This document shows, one piece after another, positions 35,881 to 43,006 of a stretch of DNA of 64,000 nucleotides (within the stretch, counting starts at the first letter, position 1; every line of letters begins with the position of its first letter). The stretch is from NCBI RefSeq assembly GCF_000787835.1, contig NZ_BBPP01000035.1, positions 3,673 to 67,672 of the forward strand. Reading direction: 5' to 3'. Both the position numbers and the translations under genes were made by a program. The notes under the pieces are model-generated. The model worked only from the letters and a program-made list of their open reading frames with translations, did not search any database and was not told where the DNA came from. This stretch comes from Streptacidiphilus melanogenes. Its GTDB lineage: Bacteria; Actinomycetota; Actinomycetes; Streptomycetales; Streptomycetaceae.

Positions 35881-36357
35881 TCAACATTCCTGTGCGACCC
35901 CCGCCGCGTCCAGCCGGTCCGTCAGGCGGCCCAGCAGGCCGCGCAGTTCCCGCATCTCGGCGACGTCGAATCCGGTCCGGCGGGCGACCTCCAGCGGCAC
36001 CTCCGTGGCCTGCTCGCGCAGCGCCGCGCCGCTCGCGGTCGCGCTGACCAGGACCGAGCGCTCGTCCTGCGCGCTGCGCTCCCGCTTGACCAGGCCCGCA
36101 GCCTCCAGTCGTTTCAGCAGCGGCGACAGCGTGCCCGAGTCGAGGCGGAGCAGTTCGCCGAGGCGCTTGACGCTGAGCTCGCCGTGCTCCCACAGCGCCA
36201 GCATCGCCAGGTACTGGGGGTAGGTGAGCCCCAGGTCCTTCAGGGCGTCGCGGTAGATCGCGCCGAACGCGCGGCTCGCGTTGTGCAGGGCGAAGCAGAC
36301 CTGGTGCTCCAGGCGGAGCAGGTTCTCGGCGTCGGTCGGCTGCGAGGTGGCGGTCAT
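35881..36357 (-). CDS. ohrR: MarR-family peroxide-sensing repressor, OhrR-like
   Basis: A 158-aa regulator. LLRLEHQVCFALHNASRAF near the N-terminus contains the reactive cysteine (about residue 21) of OhrR, oxidised by organic hydroperoxides. YPQYLAMLALWEHGELSVKRLGELLRLDSGTLSPLLKRLEAAGLVKRER and DERSVLVSATASG form the winged helix. Divergent from ohr, with a shared operator region. Ends with a C-terminal Cys (QEC). Confidence 0.92.
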   Translation of the reverse strand: MTATSQPTDAENLLRLEHQVCFALHNASRAFGAIYRDALKDLGLTYPQYLAMLALWEHGELSVKRLGELLRLDSGTLSPLLKRLEAAGLVKRERSAQDERSVLVSATASGAALREQATEVPLEVARRTGFDVAEMRELRGLLGRLTDRLDAAGVAQEC

Positions 36358-36358
36358 G

Positions 36359-36420
36359 CCGACAAGTCTACTACTGAGTTGTGCGCAACTGAATTGTGTG
36401 CTCTTATATTGCTTGTCGGA
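36359..36420. promoter_or_regulatory. OhrR operator/promoter region
   Basis: AGTTG-TGCG-CAACT at 36377-36390 is a perfect five-base-arm dyad. It is flanked by CCGACAAG (36359-36366) and CTTGTCGG (36412-36419), also inverted. TATATT at 36405-36410 fits a -10 for ohr. This A/T-rich region lies between the divergent ohrR and ohr genes. Confidence 0.6.
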
Positions 36421-36461
36421 GTTCACGACCAACGGAACGAACGAGACGAGGCATCGCACTC

Positions 36462-36875
<414 letters not shown>

Positions 36876-36959
36876 CACACCGGAAGTCGCGGAACGGCGA
36901 CGGAACGCGAAAACGACTGGTCGCGCAGCACCGATCCGCAGACAGTGCGCATGTAGGGT

Positions 36960-36983
36960 GGGGCCCGCAGCATTGCGGGCCCC
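36960..36983. terminator. Hairpin between ohr and lgt
   Basis: Perfect ten-base stem GGGGCCCGCA / TGCGGGCCCC with GCAT loop. A TAGGGT box (36954-36959) lies immediately before it, so if that is a promoter the hairpin falls in the lgt 5' region rather than ending ohr. Confidence 0.6.
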
Positions 36984-37034
36984 GTGCGTTTCGGGCGCGG
37001 TCGCCCGCCCGGTCTCTCGAGGGAAGCGGCCCCG

Positions 37035-38096
37035 ATGGAACTCGCGTACATCCCCAGCCCGTCGCAGGGCGTCTGGCACCTGGGTCCGGTGCCGATCCGC
37101 GCGTACGCGCTGTGCATCCTGGCCGGGATCGCGGCCGCCCTCTGGCTGACCCGCAAGCGGTGGATCAAGCTCGGCGGCAACCCCGAGGACGTCTTCGACG
37201 TCGCTCTGTGGGCCGTCCCCTTCGGGATCGTCGGCGGCCGGCTCTACCACGTGATCACCGACCCGGAGCTGTACTTCAAGGCCGGTGAGCAGCCCATCCG
37301 GGCCCTCTACATCTGGGACGGCGGCCTCGGCATCTGGGGCGCGGTCGCGCTCGGCGCCGTCGGCGCGTGGATCGGCTGCCGCCGCAAGGGCATCCCGCTT
37401 TCCGGCTTCGCCGACGCGTTGGCACCCGGCCTGATCCTGGCTCAGGCGATCGGCCGCTGGGGCAACTGGTTCAACCAGGAGCTCTACGGCAACCCGACCA
37501 AGCTGCCCTGGGGCCTGGAGATCAACAAGATCAACGCGGACGGCAGCGTCGTCCACGGCGTCTTCCAGCCGACCTTCCTGTACGAGTCGCTGTGGGACCT
37601 GATGCTGGTCTTCGTGCTGCTCTACGCGGACCGCCGCTGGAGCATGCACAACGGGCGCCTGTTCGCCCTCTACGTCTCCGGCTACACCCTCGGCCGCTTC
37701 TGGATCGAGGCGCTGCGCAGCGACCACGCCAACCGCTTCCTCGGCCTGCGCCTCAACGACTGGACGTCGCTGCTGCTCTTCGTGGCCGGTGTGGTCTACC
37801 TCTACGTGACCCGGAACAAGCCCGCCCCGGACAACCCCATCGGGGCCTCCCGGATCGAGCCTCCGGCGGTCGACGGGGAGAACCCGGCCGAGCCGGGCGC
37901 GCCGACCGCACCGGTTGACGAGGACGCCGAGACCGGCGCTGTCGCGGAGACCGCCGAGTCGGCGGAGGACGTCCGGAGCGAGGACACCGCTGAGGACGCG
38001 GTCCGGGCCGCGGGCCCGGAGGCTGTCCGACGCCGCGCAGCCAACGGCTCCACGGCCAGCGGCTCCGCGAACGCGGGCCCCAAGCAGCGCGCCTGA
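37035..38096 (+). CDS. lgt: Prolipoprotein diacylglyceryl transferase
   Basis: A 353-aa membrane enzyme with seven transmembrane segments that attaches diacylglycerol to lipobox cysteines. Lgt signature GRWGNWFNQELYG, preceded by GGRLYHVITD and WDGGLGIWGAV. The last 80 residues are an Ala/Glu-rich extension typical of actinobacteria. ATG at 37035. It has lost the usual streptomycete trp neighbours in this window. It would process the lipoproteins at 20728 and 52059. Confidence 0.96.
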   Translation: MELAYIPSPSQGVWHLGPVPIRAYALCILAGIAAALWLTRKRWIKLGGNPEDVFDVALWAVPFGIVGGRLYHVITDPELYFKAGEQPIRALYIWDGGLGIWGAVALGAVGAWIGCRRKGIPLSGFADALAPGLILAQAIGRWGNWFNQELYGNPTKLPWGLEINKINADGSVVHGVFQPTFLYESLWDLMLVFVLLYADRRWSMHNGRLFALYVSGYTLGRFWIEALRSDHANRFLGLRLNDWTSLLLFVAGVVYLYVTRNKPAPDNPIGASRIEPPAVDGENPAEPGAPTAPVDEDAETGAVAETAESAEDVRSEDTAEDAVRAAGPEAVRRRAANGSTASGSANAGPKQRA

Positions 38097-38118
38097 CAAC
38101 AGCGGAGACGTTTTTTGC

Positions 38119-38141
38119 AGCGGAAGTTCCGGCCTTCCGCT
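38119..38141. terminator. Hairpin after lgt
   Basis: Eight-base stem AGCGGAAG / CTTCCGCT, followed by TAGCAT at 38145-38150 which may be the -10 of the DMT gene. A T-run (38111-38116) precedes the stem. Confidence 0.5.
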
Positions 38142-38220
38142 GGGTAGCATGCCCACAGGAGCCGATCAATCGGTTCGGCCGGCGTCCAGCCGGTGGCGGG
38201 GGCGGAACCGTGGGAGCGAC

Positions 38221-39216
38221 GTGTCTGTGACGGCGGTGCTGTCGGTGGTGTTCGCGGTGTGCGCCGCGATCAGCAACGCCATGGGCACCGTGCTGCAGCG
38301 GCGGGCGGCGCTGATCGTGCCGCGCTCGCAGGGCTTCCGCATCGGGCTGATGTGGGATCTGCTGCGCACGCCCGTGTGGCTCTTCGGGATACTCGGCGTC
38401 GTCTTCGCCGCCGCCTTCCAGGGCCTGGCGCTCGCCACCGGTCCGCTGGCGGTCGTCCAGCCGATCTTCGTTCTGGAGCTCCCGGCCGCGCTGATGATCG
38501 GCGGCATGGTCTTCCACCGCCGGATGCCGACGTTGGCCTGGATCTGGGTGGCCTGCCTCGTCGGGGGCCTCGGTCTCGCACTCGGCGCGGCGGCACCGAG
38601 CGGAGGATCGCTCCAACCCGGCGTCGGCCTGTGGGTGCTCGCGCTGGCCAGCTGCGGCGGAGCGATGGTGCTGCTCTGCCTCGCCGCGCTGCGCCGCGGC
38701 GTCGGCGGCGCCCGCGCCGTCTGCCTCGGCCTCGCGGCGGCGATCGGCTACGCGCTGACCGCGGCGCTGATGAAGTCGGCGACCGACACCCTCGACCACC
38801 AGGGCGTGGCGGCGTTCTTCACCTCCTGGCAGACCTACGGCTTCGCCGCCGTCGGCGTGTGCGCACTGTTCCTGCTGGAGAACGCCATGCAGGCCGGCCC
38901 GCTGGTCGCCTCGCAGCCGGCGCTGACCCTCGGTGACGCGCTGGTCAGCCTCTCGCTGGGCGTGACGCTCTACAACGAGACCGTCCGGACGGGATGGTGG
39001 CTGGTCCCGGAGATCATCGGCGTGCTGCTCGTCGCGCTCGGCGCGATCGGGCTGTCGCGGTTGCAGATGCGACCGCAGGAGGGCGAGCACGGCAAGGGCC
39101 GCGACCAGGATCCGGTGCCGGGGTCCGGTGCGAGCCCGAGTTCGGGCTTCGGTCCCGACGACGGCGGTCCCCGCGGCGGCGCTCCCGCACGAACGGCGGC
39201 ACCGCCGAAGGGCTGA
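38221..39216 (+). CDS. DMT-superfamily transporter (EamA-like)
   Basis: A 331-aa permease with about ten transmembrane helices in two EamA-like halves: VFAVCAAISNAMGTVLQRRAA, FQGLALATGPLAVVQPIFVLELPAALMIGG, and in the second half ALTAALMKSATDTL and LVASQPALTLGDALVSLSLGVTLYNE. This is the DMT group common in actinobacteria; substrate unknown. GTG at 38221 or 38227 (GGGAG is four and ten bases upstream respectively). The C-terminal 50 residues are hydrophilic Gly/Pro-rich. Confidence 0.82.
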   Translation: MSVTAVLSVVFAVCAAISNAMGTVLQRRAALIVPRSQGFRIGLMWDLLRTPVWLFGILGVVFAAAFQGLALATGPLAVVQPIFVLELPAALMIGGMVFHRRMPTLAWIWVACLVGGLGLALGAAAPSGGSLQPGVGLWVLALASCGGAMVLLCLAALRRGVGGARAVCLGLAAAIGYALTAALMKSATDTLDHQGVAAFFTSWQTYGFAAVGVCALFLLENAMQAGPLVASQPALTLGDALVSLSLGVTLYNETVRTGWWLVPEIIGVLLVALGAIGLSRLQMRPQEGEHGKGRDQDPVPGSGASPSSGFGPDDGGPRGGAPARTAAPPKG

Positions 39217-39568
39217 CCGGGGCGGCGGCACCCCGCGCGCGCATCGCAGCGCCGCGGAACCGCTGAACGGCGGGGCGGAGCCGCGCTTCCGGGGCCGGGT
39301 CGCTGCGAGCTTCGGCGCCGGTGACGGCGACTGCCGGGGCGCGCCCGCCTGCATCGCGGCAGCAACCTCGCCTTCGCGGACGCGTTCCTCGCGCGGAGTT
39401 CCGTCGCGCTGGCCCTTGGCGGTGACGAGCGTGCACAGCCCCGGCCTGCGCGCGGCCTGCGACGCCCGGCCCGCTGATCTGCCGAGCAGCGCGGCGGAGA
39501 CGGCGGCCGGGACTTCGCCGTGCCACCCGCCCAACGGCCCTGCCGGCCAGGCGGCTCGGCCGCAGGGT
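39217..39568. other. 352-base convergent intergenic region without a gene
   Basis: Between the DMT transporter and the FMO gene, stops facing each other. The sequence is GC-rich with several Ala/Arg-type open frames, all of which look like shadow reading frames without start sites or family signatures. No hairpin as strong as the others in the window was found. Confidence 0.5.
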
Positions 39569-40687
39569 TCAGTGGGCGGAGGCGAGAGCCGCCGGCGCTG
39601 CGGTCGACGTGAGGTAGCGGTCGACGGCGACGGCCGCCGCGCGGCCGGCGCGGTTGGCGCCGATGGTGCTGGCCGACGGGCCGTAGCCGACGAGGTGGAT
39701 GCGTGGGTCGCGGGCGGCCTGGGTGCCGTCCATGCGGATGCCGCCGCCCGCCTCGCGCAGTCCCAGCGGGGCGAGGTGGCCGATGGCGGCGCGGAAGCCC
39801 GTGGCCCAGACGATCACGTCGACGAGCTCTTCGTGGCCGTCGGGCCAGACCACGCCGTGCTCCGTGATGTGTTCGAACATCGGCAGCCGGTGCAGCGCGT
39901 CGCGCTCGCGCGCCAGCAGCAGCGCCGGGGAGGGCGGCAGGCCCGTCACCGACACCACGCTCCTCGGCGGCAGGCCCGCGCGCACGCGCTCCTCGACCAT
40001 GGCGACGGCGGCGCGGCCCAGCTCCTCGGGGACGAAGGGGTCGTCGCGGAAGACCGGCGGGCGCCTGGTGACCCAGAGCGTCCGGGCGACGGCGGCTGTC
40101 TCCGCGAGGATCTGGACGGCCGACGCGCCGCCGCCCACGACCAGGACGGTGCCCGTGCCGCCGAACTCCTCGGGGCCCCGGTAGGCGGAGCTGTGCAGCA
40201 TCCGGCCGCGGAAGCGCTCCGCACCGGGGTAGCGCGGAACGAACGGACGGGTCCACGTTCCCGTCGCGTTGATCAGGGCCCGCGTGGACCACACCCGACC
40301 GCCGTCGCCCTGTACCAGCAGCCGCGCGTGCGGGTCGGCCGACTCGGACCGCACGGAGGTGACGGTGACCGGGCGCAGGACGGGCAGCTCGTGGTCGCGC
40401 TCGTAGGCGGCGAAGTAGTCGGGCAGCACGTCCCGTGCGGGGAGCTGCGGGGCGAGCGGAGGCAGCGGGGAGTCGGGCAGTTCGTGGAAGCCGTGGACCA
40501 TCGCCATGGTCAGCGATGACGGCCGGTGCTGCCAGGCGCCTCCCGGTGCGGGGTCGGCGTCGAGAACGACGAAGTCGTCGAACGGCCGCAGCCCACGCCG
40601 CCGCAGGTGGTGGGCGGCGGACAGCCCTGCCTGCCCCGCGCCGATGACGACCACGTCGACCTCTGTTGTTGCAGTCTCAACACTCAC
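39569..40687 (-). CDS. Flavin-containing monooxygenase
   Basis: A 372-aa FAD/NADPH protein. FAD-binding VVVIGAGQAGLSAAHHL begins near residue 10, GGAWQHR follows, and the NADPH-binding VLVVGGGASAVQILAE is near 170. The C-terminal WATGFR and DPRIHLVGYGPSASTIGANRAGR are typical of the ArsO/CzcO-like YnfN branch. Substrate unknown. The GTG at 40687 is inferred from the position of the Rossmann motif; the frame is open upstream to 40813. Divergent from the USP gene. Confidence 0.88.
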   Translation of the reverse strand: MSVETATTEVDVVVIGAGQAGLSAAHHLRRRGLRPFDDFVVLDADPAPGGAWQHRPSSLTMAMVHGFHELPDSPLPPLAPQLPARDVLPDYFAAYERDHELPVLRPVTVTSVRSESADPHARLLVQGDGGRVWSTRALINATGTWTRPFVPRYPGAERFRGRMLHSSAYRGPEEFGGTGTVLVVGGGASAVQILAETAAVARTLWVTRRPPVFRDDPFVPEELGRAAVAMVEERVRAGLPPRSVVSVTGLPPSPALLLARERDALHRLPMFEHITEHGVVWPDGHEELVDVIVWATGFRAAIGHLAPLGLREAGGGIRMDGTQAARDPRIHLVGYGPSASTIGANRAGRAAAVAVDRYLTSTAAPAALASAH

Positions 40688-40811
40688 ATACGTGAAACAT
40701 CCGCGCGGAGCCCGGACTTCCCCGGAACCCTGGCCCGCGCGTGTTGCAGCCGGTCGGCCGCCGGAGGGGATGAGAGCGTGGCCATGCGTGGACGAACAGG
40801 GAGGAGGGCCC

Positions 40812-41270
40812 ATGGCTCAGAGCGGCGGGCGCGCGCCCGACGTGATCGTGGTGGGCGTGGACGGCTCGCAGCACGCCGGTGAGGCGTTGCGGGCCGCGAT
40901 CCGGCAGGCGGAGCTCACGGACAGCCTGGTGCACGCGGTGCTGGCGTGGGAGTGGCCGAGCATCTTCTCCGTGCCGGAGCCGGTGCCCGGGCAGGAGGGG
41001 CTCACCTTCGAGGAGCAGGCGCAGCTCCGACTCGACGCGGCCGTCGAGGCCGTCGCGGGGCCGGGTCCGCACCCGCGGATCCGCAAGCGGGCGCTGCAGG
41101 GGAGTCCGACGCAGGTGCTGCTCGACGCCGCCCGGGACGCCGTGCTGCTGGTCGTCGGCAGCCGTGGCTACGGCGGCTTCAAGGGGATCATGCTCGGTTC
41201 GGTCAGCCACCACCTGGCGCAGTACGCGCCGTGCTCGGTGCTGATCGTCCGTGCCGACGAGACGCGCTGA
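40812..41270 (+). CDS. Universal stress protein
   Basis: A 152-aa single UspA domain. VIVVGVDGSQHAGEALRAAIRQAE at the N-terminus and the ATP-binding GSRGYGGFKGIMLGSVSHHLAQYAPCSVLIV at the C-terminus (G-x2-G-x9-G-S). GAGGAGG lies nine bases before the ATG. Divergent from the monooxygenase. Confidence 0.94.
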   Translation: MAQSGGRAPDVIVVGVDGSQHAGEALRAAIRQAELTDSLVHAVLAWEWPSIFSVPEPVPGQEGLTFEEQAQLRLDAAVEAVAGPGPHPRIRKRALQGSPTQVLLDAARDAVLLVVGSRGYGGFKGIMLGSVSHHLAQYAPCSVLIVRADETR

Positions 41271-41290
41271 GGCCCGCGCCCGGCGGGTCC

Positions 41291-41614
41291 TCAGGCCTGG
41301 CCGGTCTCGAAGCGGCGGACGTGGCCGTCCTCGACGTCGAAGCGCCAGACGGTGCTCATCTCCCCCCAGGTGTCGTTGCGGAACCTCGCCAGCAGGGTCT
41401 GCCCGCCGTTGGACTCCTTCTGGACGTCCATCCGGCCGCCCGCGTCGAAGATCTCGCGGTCGATCCATTCCTGGAGGTTCCGGTCCGAGCCGTCGTCCGA
41501 CATGGTCGCGTCCGAGGTGAGCAGCCCGAGGAAGGCGTCACGGTCGTGGGCGTTGATCGCCTCGACCATGCGGCGGACGACGGGGTCGGAGAGTTTGGCG
41601 GTGGCAATCGTCAT
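41291..41614 (-). CDS. NTF2-like/SnoaL-like small protein
   Basis: A 107-aa protein: VRRMVEAINAHDRDAFLGLLTSDATMSDDG and EWIDREIFDAGGRMDV, ending WRFDVEDGHVRRFETGQA. The alpha helix followed by a curved sheet is the nuclear transport factor 2 fold; ligand or reaction unknown. Start at internal ATG 41614; the frame opens to 41650 but no family match there. Confidence 0.82.
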   Translation of the reverse strand: MTIATAKLSDPVVRRMVEAINAHDRDAFLGLLTSDATMSDDGSDRNLQEWIDREIFDAGGRMDVQKESNGGQTLLARFRNDTWGEMSTVWRFDVEDGHVRRFETGQA

Positions 41615-41727
41615 GCCCTCCAGCGAACACCGGGGCGTCCGGCGTCGCACCGCACGGGCCGCCGTTCAGGGTACGGCGGCCGCGGGCGCACGGGAGAAGA
41701 AGGTGCACCGGCTGGGCGAGCCGGTGC

Positions 41728-42486
41728 TCAGCCCTGCGCCGATCCTTGGACGCCGCCCGCCCGCGCGTCCGCGCGGCGAAGTGCGTCCGCGACGATGTCG
41801 TTGAGGCCGTCCTGGTGGGCGCCGCGCCAGTAGGCACGGCCGCAGGCGGTGCAGAGCGCGAAGGTGTCGTAGGAGCGTTCCGTCCCGGGGCGCAGCTGCG
41901 GGCGGACCTCGTCCAGCGTCGCCGGGCGCAGCTCTCCGTTGCAGGCGGTGCAGCGGGTCCACGGCGCGAGCGGCGGCGCGAAGCGCTCCAGCACGTCGGT
42001 CAGCTGCTCCTCCGGGCGGTGGCTGTAGACGTACGCCCCGGCCCACAGCTCCCGGCGGTGCAGCAGGCCCCGGTCGCGCGACAGAATGACCCGCTGCTCG
42101 CGGGCGGACTGTGCGGCCAGCGCCGCGTCGCCGATGTCCAGCCGCTCGTAGGCCGCGTCCACGCCGAGCAGCCGCAGGCGGCGGGCGAGGGTGCCCAGGT
42201 GCACGTCGAGCAGGAAGCGCGGGGGGCCGGGCAGCGGCTGCGGCCGGGTGACGGGGGAGACGTGGATGCGCTCGTCGGCCGTCGGCACGTGCGAGGCCTC
42301 GCTCGCGCGTCCGTCCACGGTCAGGCTGCCGACCTCGGTCAGCGGCACGCCGAGGGACTCCACGACGTGGCCCAGCGAGGACGCGCCGTCGGTCCGCACC
42401 CGGGCGCCCTCCTCGGCGCGCCGCGCCGCGGCGACGAAGACGTGCAAGTCGGGGTCGAAGCTGACGATGATCTCCGGTCCGTCCAC
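41728..42486 (-). CDS. Ubiquitin-like plus Mut7-C RNase domain protein
   Basis: A 252-aa protein. Residues 1-80 are the ubiquitin-like Ub-Mut7C region (VSFDPDLHVFV; SLGHVVESLGVPLTEVGSLTVDGR). Residues 90-235 are a Mut7-C PIN-like nuclease domain: RFLLDVHLGTLARRLRLLGVDA with the conserved acidic Asp, VILSRDRGLLHR, and a zinc ribbon formed by CTAC (about 177) and CTACGRAYWRG (about 212). GTG start. Role in RNA turnover is assumed from the family. Confidence 0.88.
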   Translation of the reverse strand: MDGPEIIVSFDPDLHVFVAAARRAEEGARVRTDGASSLGHVVESLGVPLTEVGSLTVDGRASEASHVPTADERIHVSPVTRPQPLPGPPRFLLDVHLGTLARRLRLLGVDAAYERLDIGDAALAAQSAREQRVILSRDRGLLHRRELWAGAYVYSHRPEEQLTDVLERFAPPLAPWTRCTACNGELRPATLDEVRPQLRPGTERSYDTFALCTACGRAYWRGAHQDGLNDIVADALRRADARAGGVQGSAQG

Positions 42487-42583
42487 GCGGTCAGCATGTC
42501 ACCGGCGCGTTGTCCGAGGCCAGCGGTTTCCGACCGGTCGCGATCGCTTGTGCGGTTCCGACCCGGTTGTCGGTGGCGGGGGC

Positions 42584-42595
42584 TAGCGTGTGGCC
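42584..42595 (+). promoter_or_regulatory. -10 box of a leaderless promoter
   Basis: TAGCGT at 42584-42589, six bases, ATG at 42596. No ribosome binding site and no clear -35. Confidence 0.5.
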
Positions 42596-43006
42596 ATGCG
42601 AACCAACGGCACGTTCTCGGTCGTCTCCATGCAGCCCGTCTCGGCCGAGGAGTTCTCCGGCAAGGTGGGCACGGGCCTCACCACGGGCGTCGCGACCATG
42701 GAGAAGCACTTCGCCGGGGCCGTCGAGGGCCGCTCCGAGACGCTGTTCACCTCTGCCTACGACATCGGGCGCGGGGTCGGCACGTACGTCGCCATGGAGT
42801 CCTTCGAGGGCACGGTCGACGGCTGCTCCGGCACGTTCAACTTCGCGCACTCGGCCACGACGGACGGCGACAACCGGCGGGACGAGTTCTTCGTCCTCGT
42901 GCCCGGCAGCGGCACGGGCGAGCTCGCGGGCATAGCCGGCACGGGCGGGCTGACCGTCGAGCCCGACGGCACCCACCGGATCTGGCTCGACTACACGCTG
43001 GGCTGA
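42596..43006 (+). CDS. DUF3224 family protein
   Basis: A 136-aa protein resembling the allene-oxide-cyclase-like barrel of DUF3224: VGTGLTTGVATMEKHFAGAVEGRSETLFTSAYD, GTYVAMESFEGTVDGCSGTFNFAHSAT, and ELAGIAGTGGLTVEPDGTHRIWLDYTLG. Function unknown. Its last 16 bases overlap the 3' end of the convergent SpoIIE-type gene. Confidence 0.9.
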   Translation: MRTNGTFSVVSMQPVSAEEFSGKVGTGLTTGVATMEKHFAGAVEGRSETLFTSAYDIGRGVGTYVAMESFEGTVDGCSGTFNFAHSATTDGDNRRDEFFVLVPGSGTGELAGIAGTGGLTVEPDGTHRIWLDYTLG

